A stretch of 64,000 bases of DNA from Planctomyces sp. SH-PL14 (GTDB lineage Bacteria; Planctomycetota; Planctomycetia; Planctomycetales; Planctomycetaceae): assembly GCF_001610835.1 (NCBI RefSeq), contig NZ_CP011270.1, forward strand, positions 6,838,001 to 6,902,000. The letters are read 5' to 3'. Below the pieces are notes generated by a model. The model made no database searches and was not told the DNA's origin. It was given only the letters and a program-made list of their open reading frames with translations. Below are positions 26,566 through 36,138 of the stretch, piece by piece. How positions within the stretch are numbered: the first letter of the stretch is position 1; each line of letters begins with the position of its first letter. A program made the translations under genes and the position numbers.

Positions 26566-26867
26566 GGGCGTCTTCCGGGATCGAGAGAGGGGGGCCGCGC
26601 GACCGCATTGTTGCCATTCGGGGCCCCCGGAGATCAAGGGAGCGAGGGCAGGCCCCTGGCTCTGCACTCAATGCCGTGGTCGTAGCTCCGGGTCGCGGTG
26701 GGCCTCGCCGCCCCCCCCTTCGGTCCGGGGGGCCGCGACAACCGTCGCAGATCGTACGATCGGAGCCGGCCGGGTGAGCCTCGATGTCGATCGTCGATGC
26801 TCTCGTTCGGCCGCGAGCTACGGTTTCAGAGGGTTCGACCGGTCTCGACCGCTGCCGCGAGGATGTC
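26566..26867. other. Intergenic gap without recognisable feature
   Basis: 302 bases between diverging genes, GC-rich, with no convincing promoter or repeat. Confidence 0.4.
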
Positions 26868-27161
26868 ATGCGCTCCGTTCATCCCGTACCGCTTGGCGTG
26901 GTCGCCGTCTGGACGGGGGCTGTCCTGCTGGCCGTCCGATACAGCGATCTGTCCGCGTCCGCCGGAAGGCTCCCGGGGGTCTGGATGCGGATCGGCATGC
27001 TCGTGGCGTTGCTGCACGCGATCATGGTCATCGTGGCGGTCTGCTACCTCCCCGAGCGATTCCCCCGACTCCTTTCGCGCCTGCTGCAACTGGTGGGAAT
27101 GGCGGGCGCCTTCTGGTCCGCCGGCACGCTCACTCGAGCGGTGTACGCCCTCGCCGGCTGA
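26868..27161 (+). CDS. Small membrane hypothetical protein
   Basis: 97 residues from the ATG at 26868 (MRSVHPVPLGVVAVWTGAVLL). Three hydrophobic segments: about 8-26, 40-59 (RIGMLVALLHAIMVIVAVCYL) and 74-92. No recognised family. A longer in-frame start at 26784 adds a charged N-terminus and is less likely. Stands alone between leftward genes, so it needs its own promoter, which I cannot place. Confidence 0.45.
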   Translation: MRSVHPVPLGVVAVWTGAVLLAVRYSDLSASAGRLPGVWMRIGMLVALLHAIMVIVAVCYLPERFPRLLSRLLQLVGMAGAFWSAGTLTRAVYALAG

Positions 27162-27296
27162 CCGTCGGGGCAGGACATCGGGTATGGCGTCCGTCGCGCC
27201 CGGTGCCATTGCTGTTGCTCTGACCAGCAATGCTCATCGAAGAAGGAACCTCCAATCACAGCTGGCCCCAAGCTGCGAGCAGGCCTCCCGCCGCGG

Positions 27297-27803
27297 CTAT
27301 GCCCGCTTTCTCAGAATTGCGCCGCGAAGCGCTTCGAAGGGGCAGGTCGCTGACTGGGCTGGGCAGCGGAACCCACCGGGAACCTTCCCCGCGGTAATGC
27401 AGGCCCGAGCCTGGGATTCGGCGGTGCAGCCGAAGTGAAACGCCCGCTGGGTTGGATCGTAAGCAATGACGAGTTCGGGATGCTGGAGGAGGTGTTCGAA
27501 GTAACCTTCCATCCATTCGCCGCGGCCATCGTCGTCGGAAGGGACGAAGCATCCTCCCTGGACCGCGGGGATCTGATCCCAGGCGTCGAGCGAACCGGCG
27601 TCGTCAGACTGAGGAGCAAAGAACGAGACTTCGAGGCGGCTGTCCCACAGGTCGGCGATGGTGGCTCGGTCGGCTGGCCCGAGCGAATTCCACCACTGGC
27701 GGGCGACGGCCTCAGTTCCCTGGGGTAGGGACTGAACGAAATCGATGGGGAGGTCCTGTTCGTGCATGATGTCTCCGTTTGAGTCAAGCCAGGTAATGGA
27801 CAT
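27297..27803 (-). CDS. Hypothetical soluble protein (168 aa)
   Basis: 168 residues from the ATG at 27803 (MSITWLDSNGDIMHEQDLP). Acidic, Trp-rich and soluble, with a segment typical of small unclassified soluble domains (GYFEHLLQHPELVIAYDP). The C-terminus has two Cys (CITAGK and RCPAQSATCPFEAL) that might form a metal site. It lies 66 bases downstream of the FGE/ankyrin gene on the same strand, so the two may be cotranscribed. Function unknown. Confidence 0.55.
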   Translation of the reverse strand: MSITWLDSNGDIMHEQDLPIDFVQSLPQGTEAVARQWWNSLGPADRATIADLWDSRLEVSFFAPQSDDAGSLDAWDQIPAVQGGCFVPSDDDGRGEWMEGYFEHLLQHPELVIAYDPTQRAFHFGCTAESQARACITAGKVPGGFRCPAQSATCPFEALRGAILRKRA

Positions 27804-27869
27804 GCCAATGCGCCCTGCATTGGATAAAGACGCAGGTTCGGCCTGCACTCGACATGACTCGCTGGAACG

Positions 27870-29006
27870 CTAATTGACGCCCAGCTCCTGAAGGAGTTCG
27901 ACGATCTCCCGATAGGCCTCGGGAGGGGGGAGATCTTCGAAGCCGCCGGCCAAACCGCGGAGTGCAACGTCCATTACGCCGGTCGTGTCGGCGCCGCGGG
28001 CCACAAGAGTCCGGACGATCTTCTTGTGGCGATGGACGACGGCGGTTGTGAGCGGTGTTGCGCCATAGTCCTGCTCGCGCCGTTCGATATTGGCGCCGTG
28101 GTCGAGCACCCACTCGAGGGCTTCGGGCAGGTCTCCGTAGATGCAGGCGTGCAACGTGGGGGGAACCCAGTCGACCCCTTCCAGCTGGTCGGAATCGTCC
28201 GCCACGATCCGCTCCGCCAGAGCGAAATCCCTCGCTTCGAACGCGTCCCACAGTGAAGGTCGTGCCGACGGGGCAGGGTAGTCTTCGATCGGAGGGCATA
28301 ACTCGAACGGTCGGACCGGAGCGGCGGCGAGGCGAAAGCCGCTGTAGCGGCCGCCCCACGCGTAGAAGGAACGGGCCGCCGCGCGGCAGCTCCTCCGGGT
28401 GTTGAAGTAGCTGCCGCCGCGGCCGGCCCGCAGCTGCCTCTTCTCCGAATACCAGTCCTGGCACAATTCCCAGACATTCCCCAGCATGTCATGGAATCCC
28501 CAGGGATTGGGGGCCTTCTGGCCGACCGGATGCGGGCGATCGCTCGAGTTCCCGAGATGCCAGGCAATGGAATCGAGCGGGCCGTACGCGGGCCCCGATG
28601 TCCCGGCCCGGCACGCATATTCCCATTCTGTTTCGGTCGGGAGCCGATACTCGCAGTCCTGGCTGAGAAGGCCGGCATCTCGGTCGATCCGGGTGAGCCG
28701 GGTGCAGAATTCGGTCGCCCCGCGCCAGCCGACCGAGTCGACGGGAGCGTCCCCGGCCGCCGCATCGTTCTCGGAGCGTTCTTCCGTCCAAGAGCAGCCA
28801 GCGTACTTCGGAGAGGTGATGACCTGCTCGTACTGTCTCCGCGTCACCGGCGTCGCGCCGAGATAGAACTCACTGGGGAGCGTGACCTCGCGCTGTCGCT
28901 CCCAGGGGGCGTGTCCAACCTCGTCGCCTGGGCTTCCCATGACAAACGAGCCCGCGGGCACCCGGATCAGGCGGACGCCGTTCGAACTTGTCAGTTCGGA
29001 CTTCAT
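27870..29006 (-). CDS. FGE/SUMF1-fold protein fused to ankyrin repeats
   Basis: 378 residues from the ATG at 29006. The N-terminal formylglycine-generating-enzyme fold is clear: RVPAGSFVMGSP (about 14-25), PVTRRQYEQV, RLPTETEWEYACRAG, NPWGFHDMLGNVWELCQDW and GRGGSYFNTRRSC...YSGFRLA. The catalytic Cys pair of true FGE is not complete: the first position is Asn in SYFN, so sulfatase activation is unlikely and a binding role is more probable. From about residue 260 the chain becomes ankyrin repeats (GDLPEALEWVLDHGANIERR, GATPLTTAVVHRHKKIV). No signal peptide, so cytoplasmic. The fusion is unusual. Confidence 0.85.
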   Translation of the reverse strand: MKSELTSSNGVRLIRVPAGSFVMGSPGDEVGHAPWERQREVTLPSEFYLGATPVTRRQYEQVITSPKYAGCSWTEERSENDAAAGDAPVDSVGWRGATEFCTRLTRIDRDAGLLSQDCEYRLPTETEWEYACRAGTSGPAYGPLDSIAWHLGNSSDRPHPVGQKAPNPWGFHDMLGNVWELCQDWYSEKRQLRAGRGGSYFNTRRSCRAAARSFYAWGGRYSGFRLAAAPVRPFELCPPIEDYPAPSARPSLWDAFEARDFALAERIVADDSDQLEGVDWVPPTLHACIYGDLPEALEWVLDHGANIERREQDYGATPLTTAVVHRHKKIVRTLVARGADTTGVMDVALRGLAGGFEDLPPPEAYREIVELLQELGVN

Positions 29007-29607
29007 CGGAGGTCTCGGAGAACCCAAGGATCGCCGGAGAGTTCAGGCCCTCGTGTCGTCCGATGATAGCACGACACTCGGATACCGGCCCTCCGGATGG
29101 AGTTCGCTGTTCCACAGCCTGGCGAGCCACAATCCGCTTCGAGAGGGGCCACATCGGCCGGGGGCTCCCGTCTCGGACGGCGTCCGGGATGAGACTTCTG
29201 GAAGCGACCGTCTCACGAAGGTGACGCTTCCGGGGCCCGATCCCCATCTCGCGTCGACGTCTCGAACGTGGCGTCAGCGGGCGCGGCCTGGGGAAGGGGA
29301 CCGTCGGCGCGGCGCGAGATTGGGCGGCCATCGGTCGCTTCAGATTCGCCCGGCCCGTCATGGCAGTGCGCGCCATAAGTGGCTGCTGGTAAAACGATTA
29401 CGGGCATCCTTTTGGTCCGGTCGCCACGGCGGGATTATGTGAACGGCCAGGGATTCGCCACCGGCGCGGTCGTAATGTTCAAAATGTCATCTCCGTAAGG
29501 AACGCTCCGGACACGTTGGCGCGGGCTGAAAGTCGCCTATACATCGTCGCGCGGAATGAGATTCAGTCTCAGTGAGGTTCCGCCACTCACCTGAAGAGGC
29601 CCACCCC
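29007..29607. other. Divergent gap with one promoter candidate
   Basis: 601 bases between the FGE/ankyrin gene and the DUF1559 gene. Only the promoter at 29516-29543 is convincing; the rest shows no gene, repeat or hairpin that I can support. Confidence 0.45.
29516..29543 (+). promoter_or_regulatory. Candidate promoter for DUF1559 gene
   Basis: TTGGCG at 29516-29521, 16-base spacer, TATACA at 29538-29543, 64 bases upstream of the start. Confidence 0.5.
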
Positions 29608-30603
29608 ATGCTGCGTTCCCCGCTTCGCGCCCGCCACGGCTTCACCCTGATCGAACTGCTGGTCGTCATCGCCATCATCGCGGTCCTTGTCGCCATCCTC
29701 CTCCCGGCCGTCCAGCAGGCCCGCGAAGCCGCCCGCCGCACCGGATGCCTCAACAACCTTAAGCAGATCGGCATCGGCCTCCACAGCTACGCCGAGACCT
29801 ACACGATCTTCCCGCCGAGCCACTGCATCGGCCTCGGACCGGGGGGCGGCTGGTCGATCCACGCCCGCCTGCTCCCGTACATGGAACAGACCGCCACCTT
29901 CCTCAAGGCGGACCTGTCCGTCAGCTACTCCGCGGAACCGAACGTCAGCAACCTGATCAGCGAGAAGCGGGTTCCGGTCTACGTCTGCCCCAGCGAGGTG
30001 AAGTCGATTCCCCGCATCGGCCCTCCGAACCACTTCCCGCCGAACTACGCCTTCAACGGCGGCACCTGGAAGATGTTCACCCACGCCGCCGACCTTAACG
30101 CCGGCGGCACGGCGGGGAACGGCGCCTTCGCTCCGAACAGCAATTTCTCGAGCAAGGACTTCACGGACGGGATGAGCAACACGCTCGGCTTCTCCGAGGT
30201 CAAGGCTTATACGCCGAACATCGGCAACGGACAGGAAGGGACCGACACGATCCCGGACTCGATCTCGTCCTACACGGCGGGAACGCTGAGCGCCAACGGC
30301 CACACGGAGTGGGTCGACGGCAAGGTCCACGAGGCGGGCTTCACGACCACCTTCACCCCCAACACGGTCACGTTGATCTCGTCGACGCCGGTCGATGGCG
30401 ACTTCATCTCCTGCCGCGAAAAGGGAGCGGCCTGCGCTGGCAAGCCGATCTACGCGGCGGTCACCGCCCGCAGCTACCACGTCGGCCTCGTGAACGTCCT
30501 CTTCATGGACGGCGCGATCCGCGCCGTCTCGGAGAACATCGCCCGTCCGACATGGCAGCAGCTTGGAGCGCGAAACGACGGCCAGCGCCTCGGCGAGTAC
30601 TGA
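29608..30603 (+). CDS. DUF1559 domain protein with type IV prepilin-like N-terminus
   Basis: 331 residues from the ATG at 29608. The N-terminus [20 protein letters not shown] is a prepilin methylation/cleavage motif with hydrophobic helix, followed by [24 protein letters not shown], the standard planctomycete DUF1559 start; the C-terminal NVLFMDGAIRAVSENI with preceding His completes the family. Such proteins are surface-exposed pseudopilin-like proteins present in dozens of copies per genome; roles in adhesion or cell-surface processes are proposed but unproven. Promoter upstream; hairpin terminator downstream. Confidence 0.93.
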   Translation: MLRSPLRARHGFTLIELLVVIAIIAVLVAILLPAVQQAREAARRTGCLNNLKQIGIGLHSYAETYTIFPPSHCIGLGPGGGWSIHARLLPYMEQTATFLKADLSVSYSAEPNVSNLISEKRVPVYVCPSEVKSIPRIGPPNHFPPNYAFNGGTWKMFTHAADLNAGGTAGNGAFAPNSNFSSKDFTDGMSNTLGFSEVKAYTPNIGNGQEGTDTIPDSISSYTAGTLSANGHTEWVDGKVHEAGFTTTFTPNTVTLISSTPVDGDFISCREKGAACAGKPIYAAVTARSYHVGLVNVLFMDGAIRAVSENIARPTWQQLGARNDGQRLGEY

Positions 30604-30629
30604 GCGAGGGCAGGGCCTCGATCAATTCA

Positions 30630-30666
30630 CGCAGGCCCTGCGCTCTCCGCAGGGCCTGCGACGTTT
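30630..30666 (+). terminator. Hairpin terminator after DUF1559 gene
   Basis: Stem GCAGGCCCTG / CAGGGCCTGC (ten pairs) around CGCTCTCCG, followed by ACGTTTT, about 27 nt after the stop codon. Confidence 0.6.
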
Positions 30667-30793
30667 TGGGGGCAAGCGTCGGGCAGGTGTTGGCCAGGGA
30701 CTCTGTTGTCATCGAATCGCGACCGCCGATAATATAGGCGGCTGTTGATGCGAACGGGTCCCTCCGTTGCTCTGTGCGCGCTCGAGGTCGGCG

Positions 30794-31588
30794 ATGTGGA
30801 ACGTATTCGGCTCCGGCTCATCGCGGCTGTGTGACCGCCGTTCGCGGCGGGATGTCCTGCGTGTCGGCGTCTACCCGACGATCAAGCTGACCCGTCTCGA
30901 TGACCGCCGCTCGCTGAAGCGATCCTTCGACCACCTCCAGCGGACCGGCGAAACGCAGCTCGTCATGGACGGCATGGACGACCTCGAGCAGCAGGCTTAC
31001 GAGATGCTCAGCAGCACCCGGGCCCACGACGCGTTCGATATCCGGAAGGAACCCGCCTCGATCCTCGAACGCTACGGCGACCACGCCTTCTCCAAGATGG
31101 CCCTCCTGTCGCGGCGGTTCGTCCAAGCAGGGGCCGGCTTTGTCTCCATCCGCATGGGATCCTGGGACCATCACGGCAACGCGGGGGGAACAGTCACATC
31201 GGGGATGAAGGAGAACGCTCCGCCGATGGACCGCGCCGTCGCCACGCTCCTCGAAGACCTCCAGGAACAGGGCCTGCTCGAGACCACGCTCGTCCTGCTC
31301 TGGGGTGAGTTCGGCCGCACGCCGCGGATCAACAATTCGCAAGGCCGGGACCACTGGCCGCAGGCGATGTCGGTCCTGATCGCGGGCGGCGGCCTCCAGC
31401 CCGGCCGGGTGATCGGCGCCACGAACCGCAAGGGGGAATTCCCGATCGACCGTGCGGTCTCTCCGGCGGACATCCTGGCAACGGTCTACCGCCAGATCGG
31501 GATCGACCCGGAGCGCCAGTTCCCCAACGGCGCCGGCCGCCCGATCTCGATCCTCTCCCACGGCAAGCCGCTCGCGGAGCTTGTCTGA
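30794..31588 (+). pseudogene. DUF1501 gene with large internal in-frame deletion
   Basis: 264 residues in frame. The N-terminus MWNVFGSGSSRLCDRRSRRDVLRVG is the normal DUF1501 start with a twin-arginine-like motif, but the next residues VYPTIKLTRLDDRRSLKRSFD belong more than 200 residues further on in family members that I know, which are about 430-480 residues long. The junction is near 30866. The C-terminal half is intact (MGSWDHHGN, LWGEFGRTPRINNSQGRDHW, GRVIGATN, DILATVYRQIGID). Most of the export region and the first catalytic-like domain are missing, so a functional product is doubtful. No PSD1 partner is adjacent. Confidence 0.75.
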
Positions 31589-32239
31589 CGGGCGATGACT
31601 GCCACGTCCGGCCGTCGACGTTCTGCAGTGGTCCAGAGCCCGATGCTCACTTTCTGTCGCACGTGACAAAGGGGCTGGTTGGGAAGGGAATTGCAAAGAC
31701 AATGCGAGGGTCAGCATGATGCGACAAGGCATCATGCTCCGGGTTAATACGGAGTTGCTAGAGGGTGAGTCGATAGAAAATAAATTGTCGAGATCAGCAC
31801 GTTGAACAGAAATTGCATTCATTAGAGAGGTTAAGGAGGCCTGTGCATCCGAGCTGTTAACATTCCATGAGGGTGGTCATCACATTTTCGTTGACTCGCT
31901 GATTTCCGAGCGGTAGCGTCGGCCCACCGCCTCCCAGGATTCTAGCGCTCATGGATTTTCGAGCAGACGGTCATGGCCGAGTGATGCGCTCACACATTCG
32001 TGAGCCGTGTGTGCGCGGGCCGCCGCCACCTCAGACGATTCGCCGGCCCATCACCTGCAAATCTCTTCGTTCTCGCTTCGTGGCCCGCTTGCCTGAGTTC
32101 TGCCGGCAAGCCTTTCTCTCCTCAAGACCTCCGGAACTCCAGGTTCCGCCGCCCATGCATCGTCTTCGATGAATGGAGCGGATGTCTCCCTGGAGGTGGA
32201 GAAGTTCGCGCTCATTCCATCCACTTAAGGAGTTGTGTA
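31589..32239. other. AT-richer gap with a perfect hairpin
   Basis: 651 bases upstream of the beta-helix gene, visibly AT-richer than its surroundings around 31690-31900. Includes AGCATGATGC-GACAAG-GCATCATGCT, a perfect ten-pair hairpin at 31713-31738 (no T run). No gene is supported. Confidence 0.5.
31713..31738. repeat. Perfect ten-pair inverted repeat
   Basis: AGCATGATGC / GCATCATGCT with loop GACAAG. Without a T run it is more likely an operator or processing hairpin than a terminator. Confidence 0.6.
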
Positions 32240-33493
32240 ATGACTGCTATCTATCGGGTATTCACTTGCGCCGTTGTTTGTGGATTGTTTCTCGCGGGCG
32301 TTCAAACGGTTCACGCTCAAAGTTATACGGCGTCAACCGGCGCAGCCCTGCGGACGGCCATCAATTCGGCCAACTCGGACGGCGTCGACAGCACAATCAC
32401 GATCACTGGGACGCTGATCCTCAACCAGACCTCTCCGTCCGGGAGCGGAGAAGACGCCAACGCCAGCGGAGATCTGGACATCCTCGAGTCGGGGACCAAG
32501 CTTACCATCGTCGGCTCGGGGACGAATCCCACGATCCAGGTGTACGAGGTCTGGACCAGCGACCGCATCTTTCATGTCCATTCCGGCGCCGAGCTCGTCG
32601 TGCAGGGGGTCTATCTGAAGGCGCAGAAGTCGATGGGGGCCAACGTCATCGGCGACACGATCTACAACAGCGGCACGCTGACGCTCGATACCTGCACGCT
32701 CTACGGATCGAGCAACGTCCCGTTCGGAGGATCGTCCGGCGGCATCGAGAACCTTGGAACGGCAACGATCACCGACTGCGTCTTCATCAACTCGAAGGGA
32801 AAGCCGAGCACCTCGGGAGGCGTCCGCAACTGGGGCAACCTCTACGTGAGCGGAACGGAGTTCAACAACTGCCGCGAAACCACGTACTACGGTTCCGCGA
32901 TCTCCAACCGCGGCGGCTACGTCGAGATCCTTTCCTCCGACTTCCACGACAACGTCGGGTACGGCGGAACGGTCTACAACTCCAACGACGGATCGGGAAA
33001 CAGCGGTCTGATCGAGATCGACGGGACCACGTTCACGGACAACCAGGCGGGCGGCGGGGGAGCGATCTGGAACAGCGACGGCGACATCTACTGTTCCAAC
33101 ACCACGTTCGACGGCAACACAGGGGCCGAAGGGGGGGCGGTCCACTGCGTCCCTTATGCGACGGGGCTCACCGTGACGATGGAGTTCGACACCTGCACGT
33201 TCGTCTTTAACGAAGGCCCGAGCGGCGGCGCTCTGGAGTTTGGAGCCCCCACGGGCGCCACCTGCACGGCGGTCTTCTATGACAGCCTGATCGAGAACAA
33301 CGAAGCCCATCAGGAAGGGGGCGGTCTCCGGGCCACGGGAGCAGGAACCTCCGTATCGCTCTACGATTCCGAGATCCGCTACAACGTCGCGGGGGTGCAC
33401 GGCGGCGGCATCGACGAGCATGCAACAACAGTGTTCCTCAGCAATACCCCCGTCCACAGCAACAGCCCGGACAACATCTATTCCGTGCCGTAG
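32240..33493 (+). CDS. Secreted right-handed parallel beta-helix protein
   Basis: 417 residues from the ATG at 32240, with AAGGAG at 32227-32232. Signal peptide MTAIYRVFTCAVVCGLFLAG ending near HAQ. The mature protein has repeated beta-helix rungs with Gly/Asn turns (YNSGTLTLDTCTLYGSS, NLGTATITDCVFINSKG, GGAIWNSDGDIYCSNTTF, GGALEFG, GGGLRATGAG, GGGIDEHA). These are typical of polymorphic autotransporter-like or pectin-lyase-like surface proteins. No catalytic acidic triad is assigned. Long 5' region suggests independent control. Confidence 0.85.
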   Translation: MTAIYRVFTCAVVCGLFLAGVQTVHAQSYTASTGAALRTAINSANSDGVDSTITITGTLILNQTSPSGSGEDANASGDLDILESGTKLTIVGSGTNPTIQVYEVWTSDRIFHVHSGAELVVQGVYLKAQKSMGANVIGDTIYNSGTLTLDTCTLYGSSNVPFGGSSGGIENLGTATITDCVFINSKGKPSTSGGVRNWGNLYVSGTEFNNCRETTYYGSAISNRGGYVEILSSDFHDNVGYGGTVYNSNDGSGNSGLIEIDGTTFTDNQAGGGGAIWNSDGDIYCSNTTFDGNTGAEGGAVHCVPYATGLTVTMEFDTCTFVFNEGPSGGALEFGAPTGATCTAVFYDSLIENNEAHQEGGGLRATGAGTSVSLYDSEIRYNVAGVHGGGIDEHATTVFLSNTPVHSNSPDNIYSVP

Positions 33494-33890
33494 GCCGGAC
33501 GCAGCGTGTCCGGTCGATATCCGCAACTCGGCGGGCGACTGCAGCGGTGCGGCCGGGGGCTGAGCGACGCGAAGTCCCCGGCCGGCCGTGGCGGGTCTGG
33601 ACGGGGGGAAGGGCTTGCAACCCCTCGGTTCCCCGACGGTCCCTCTTGGCACGGTCTCGGTCCGCAGCGAAGTGAGTCGCCGCGGACCGCGTGCTCCGTG
33701 CCAGTCGTCTGCGGATCGCACGTCAGCAGGTCCTGGCCGGGACGACCCGTCGGCCGGCCACGGTGTCCGAACACCCCTGGCACCGGCGGGACGCCGGCCC
33801 GGCCAACTTGCTACGCTCTCCCGATCGGTCCCACAAACTGATCCCGTTGTCGTCCGCCTGCCGCGGACAACGGCCAACCGAGAGCGCCGC
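33494..33890. other. Intergenic region before FAD oxidoreductase gene
   Basis: 397 GC-rich bases. A GGCCGGACGCAGCGTGTCCGG hairpin-like stretch near 33495 could end the beta-helix transcript, but no T run follows. No gene or good promoter is supported. Confidence 0.4.
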
Positions 33891-36011
33891 ATGTTCCGTT
33901 TGCTTCACGCCAAAGCCCTCATCCCCATCGCCCTCCTGCTCCTCCTGGGCACCTCGTCCTCCCTCCCGGCTGCCGACAACTTCGAGGCGGACCTCATCGT
34001 TTACGGCGGCACCTCTTCCGGAGTCATCGCGGCGGTCCAGGCCAAGAAGATGGGGAAGTCGGTCATCGTCGTCGGACCCGACCGCCACCTTGGCGGCCTC
34101 TCCAGCGGCGGCCTCGGTTTCACCGACACGGGAAACAAGGGAGTCATCGGCGGCCTTTCCCGCGATTTCTACCACCGGGTCTGGAAGGCGTACCAGAAAC
34201 CCGAAACCTGGCGCTGGCAGAAGCAGTCGGAGTACGGCAACAAGGGACAGGGGACCCCCGCGATCGACGGTGAGAACCGCACCATGTGGATCTTCGAGCC
34301 GCACGTCGCCGAGCAGGTCTTCGAGGACTACGTCAAGGAGTTCCAGATCCCCGTCCACCGCGACGAATGGCTCGACCGCGCCGCCGGCGTGAAGAGGGCG
34401 GGGAGCCGCATCACCAGCATCACGATGCTCTCCGGCAAGACCTACACCGGAAAGATGTTCATCGACGCCACCTACGAAGGGGATCTCCTGGCCGCTGCCG
34501 GCGTCGACTACCACGTCGGCCGCGAAGCCAACTCCGTCTACGGCGAGAAGTGGAACGGCGTCCAGGTCGGCGTGCTCCACCATCGCCACCACTTCGGCGC
34601 GGTCAAGACGCCGATCAGCCCGTACGTCGTTCCCGGTGACAAGACTTCGGGCGTCCTCCCGCGGATCAGCACCGCCCCGCCGGGGGAGTACGGCGCAGGG
34701 GACAAGCGAGTGCAGGCCTACTGCTACCGCTACTGCGCTACGGACCACGCCGAGAACCGCATCCCGTTCCCGAAGCCGGAAGGCTACGACCCCAAGCAGT
34801 ATGAGCTCTTGGTCCGGGTGTACGAGGCAGGCTGGCGGGAGACCTTCGAGAAGTTCGACCCGATTCCGAACCACAAGACCGACACGAACAACCACGGTCC
34901 GTTCAGCACCGACAACATCGGGATGAACTACGACTACCCCGAGGCGAGCTACGAGCAGCGGCAGAAGATCCTCGACGAGCACTGCCAGTATCAGCAGGGC
35001 TGGCTGTACTTCGTGGCGAACGATCCCCGCGTCCCGGTTGAGGTCCGTGAGGCGATGCAGAAGTGGGGCCTGCCGAAGGACGAGTTCCAGGACAACGGGA
35101 ACTGGCCGCACCAGATCTACGTGCGGGAAGCCCGCCGGATGATCGGCCAGTTCGTGATGACGGAGAACGAGCTGACGAAGAAGAAGCCGACGCCGGACTC
35201 GGTCGGGATGGGAAGCTACACGATCGACTCGCACAACGTGCAGCGGTACATCACGCCCGAAGGCTATGTCCAGAACGAGGGGGACATCGGCGTCGGGATC
35301 TCGCCGTACGCCATCGCCTACGGGTCGCTCCTCCCGAAACGCGGCCAGTGTGACAACCTCGTCGTCACGGTCTGCGTCAGCAGCTCGCACATCGCCTTCG
35401 GCAGCATCCGGATGGAGCCGGTGTTCATGATCCTGGGCCAGAGCGGGGCCACGGCCGCGGCCCTCGCGATCGACGCCAATCAACCCGTGCAGAACGTCGC
35501 CTATTCGGTCCTGCAGAAGAAGCTCCTCGAAGACGGCCAGGTGCTCGAATACGCCACCCCCGCGAAGCAGGCCGCCAAGGGGAGCATCGACCTCAAGACC
35601 CTCTCCGGCGTCGTTGTCGACGATGAGGACGCCCAGCTCACGGGGGACTGGCAAGTGAGCCGCGCCTCGTCGAAGTACGTCGGCGACGGCTATCGCCACG
35701 ACGGGGCCGCGAAGGATGGCAAAGCCGCCGCCCGCTTCACCGCCAAGCTGCCGGAGGCGGGCCGCTATGAAGTCCTCCTCGCCTCCCCGCCGAACGCGAA
35801 CCGCTCCTCCAAGGTCGCCGTGGAGGTCGAGAGCGCGGGCGGAAAGAAGACGGTCCACGTCGATCAGAGGAAGGAACCGGCCGAGGACGCTGCGTTCGTG
35901 TCGCTCGGAACCTACGACTTCAAGGCGGACGCCCCTGCGGTGGTGACAATCTCGAACGCCGACTCCGACGGCTACGTGGTGATCGACGCCGTCCAGTGGG
36001 TGAAGCGGTGA
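33891..36011 (+). CDS. Exported FAD-dependent oxidoreductase with C-terminal golvesin/xanthan lyase-like domain
   Basis: 706 residues from the ATG at 33891. Signal peptide MFRLLHAKALIPIALLLLLG, then a Rossmann dinucleotide fold ADLIVYGGTSSGVIAAVQAKK (split: GGTSSG at about 38-43) with the acidic-free strand end SVIVVGPDRHLGG, fitting PF12831-like FAD oxidoreductases common in Planctomycetes. The middle is a conserved catalytic region (MFIDATYEGDLLAAAGV; NIGMNYDYPEA; DIGVGISPYAIAYG). The last 130 residues (LTGDWQVSRASSKYVGDGY to VVIDAVQWVK) form a golvesin-like beta-sandwich. Substrate unknown; possibly polysaccharide or sugar oxidation outside the cytoplasm. Confidence 0.87.
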   Translation: MFRLLHAKALIPIALLLLLGTSSSLPAADNFEADLIVYGGTSSGVIAAVQAKKMGKSVIVVGPDRHLGGLSSGGLGFTDTGNKGVIGGLSRDFYHRVWKAYQKPETWRWQKQSEYGNKGQGTPAIDGENRTMWIFEPHVAEQVFEDYVKEFQIPVHRDEWLDRAAGVKRAGSRITSITMLSGKTYTGKMFIDATYEGDLLAAAGVDYHVGREANSVYGEKWNGVQVGVLHHRHHFGAVKTPISPYVVPGDKTSGVLPRISTAPPGEYGAGDKRVQAYCYRYCATDHAENRIPFPKPEGYDPKQYELLVRVYEAGWRETFEKFDPIPNHKTDTNNHGPFSTDNIGMNYDYPEASYEQRQKILDEHCQYQQGWLYFVANDPRVPVEVREAMQKWGLPKDEFQDNGNWPHQIYVREARRMIGQFVMTENELTKKKPTPDSVGMGSYTIDSHNVQRYITPEGYVQNEGDIGVGISPYAIAYGSLLPKRGQCDNLVVTVCVSSSHIAFGSIRMEPVFMILGQSGATAAALAIDANQPVQNVAYSVLQKKLLEDGQVLEYATPAKQAAKGSIDLKTLSGVVVDDEDAQLTGDWQVSRASSKYVGDGYRHDGAAKDGKAAARFTAKLPEAGRYEVLLASPPNANRSSKVAVEVESAGGKKTVHVDQRKEPAEDAAFVSLGTYDFKADAPAVVTISNADSDGYVVIDAVQWVKR

Positions 36012-36138
36012 CCAGCGGGCGCCGATATACGCTTGAGCCCCGTTTCACCGGCCCATGGGGTGGGAATCGCCCCACCCCGGAGGGCTTGGTCATCAATCGT
36101 TCCCTGTCCTTCCTTCGTTCCGAATCCCTGGTCAGCCC

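Noticed and set aside
18996-29006. Genomic island with an attachment-site duplication at ssrA
   Set aside because: No second copy of the ssrA 3' end and no integrase were found inside the window; kept only as a possibility.
33723-35858. Long open frame opposite the FAD oxidoreductase gene
   Set aside because: Shadow frame; the Rossmann motif and golvesin-like end are on the plus strand.
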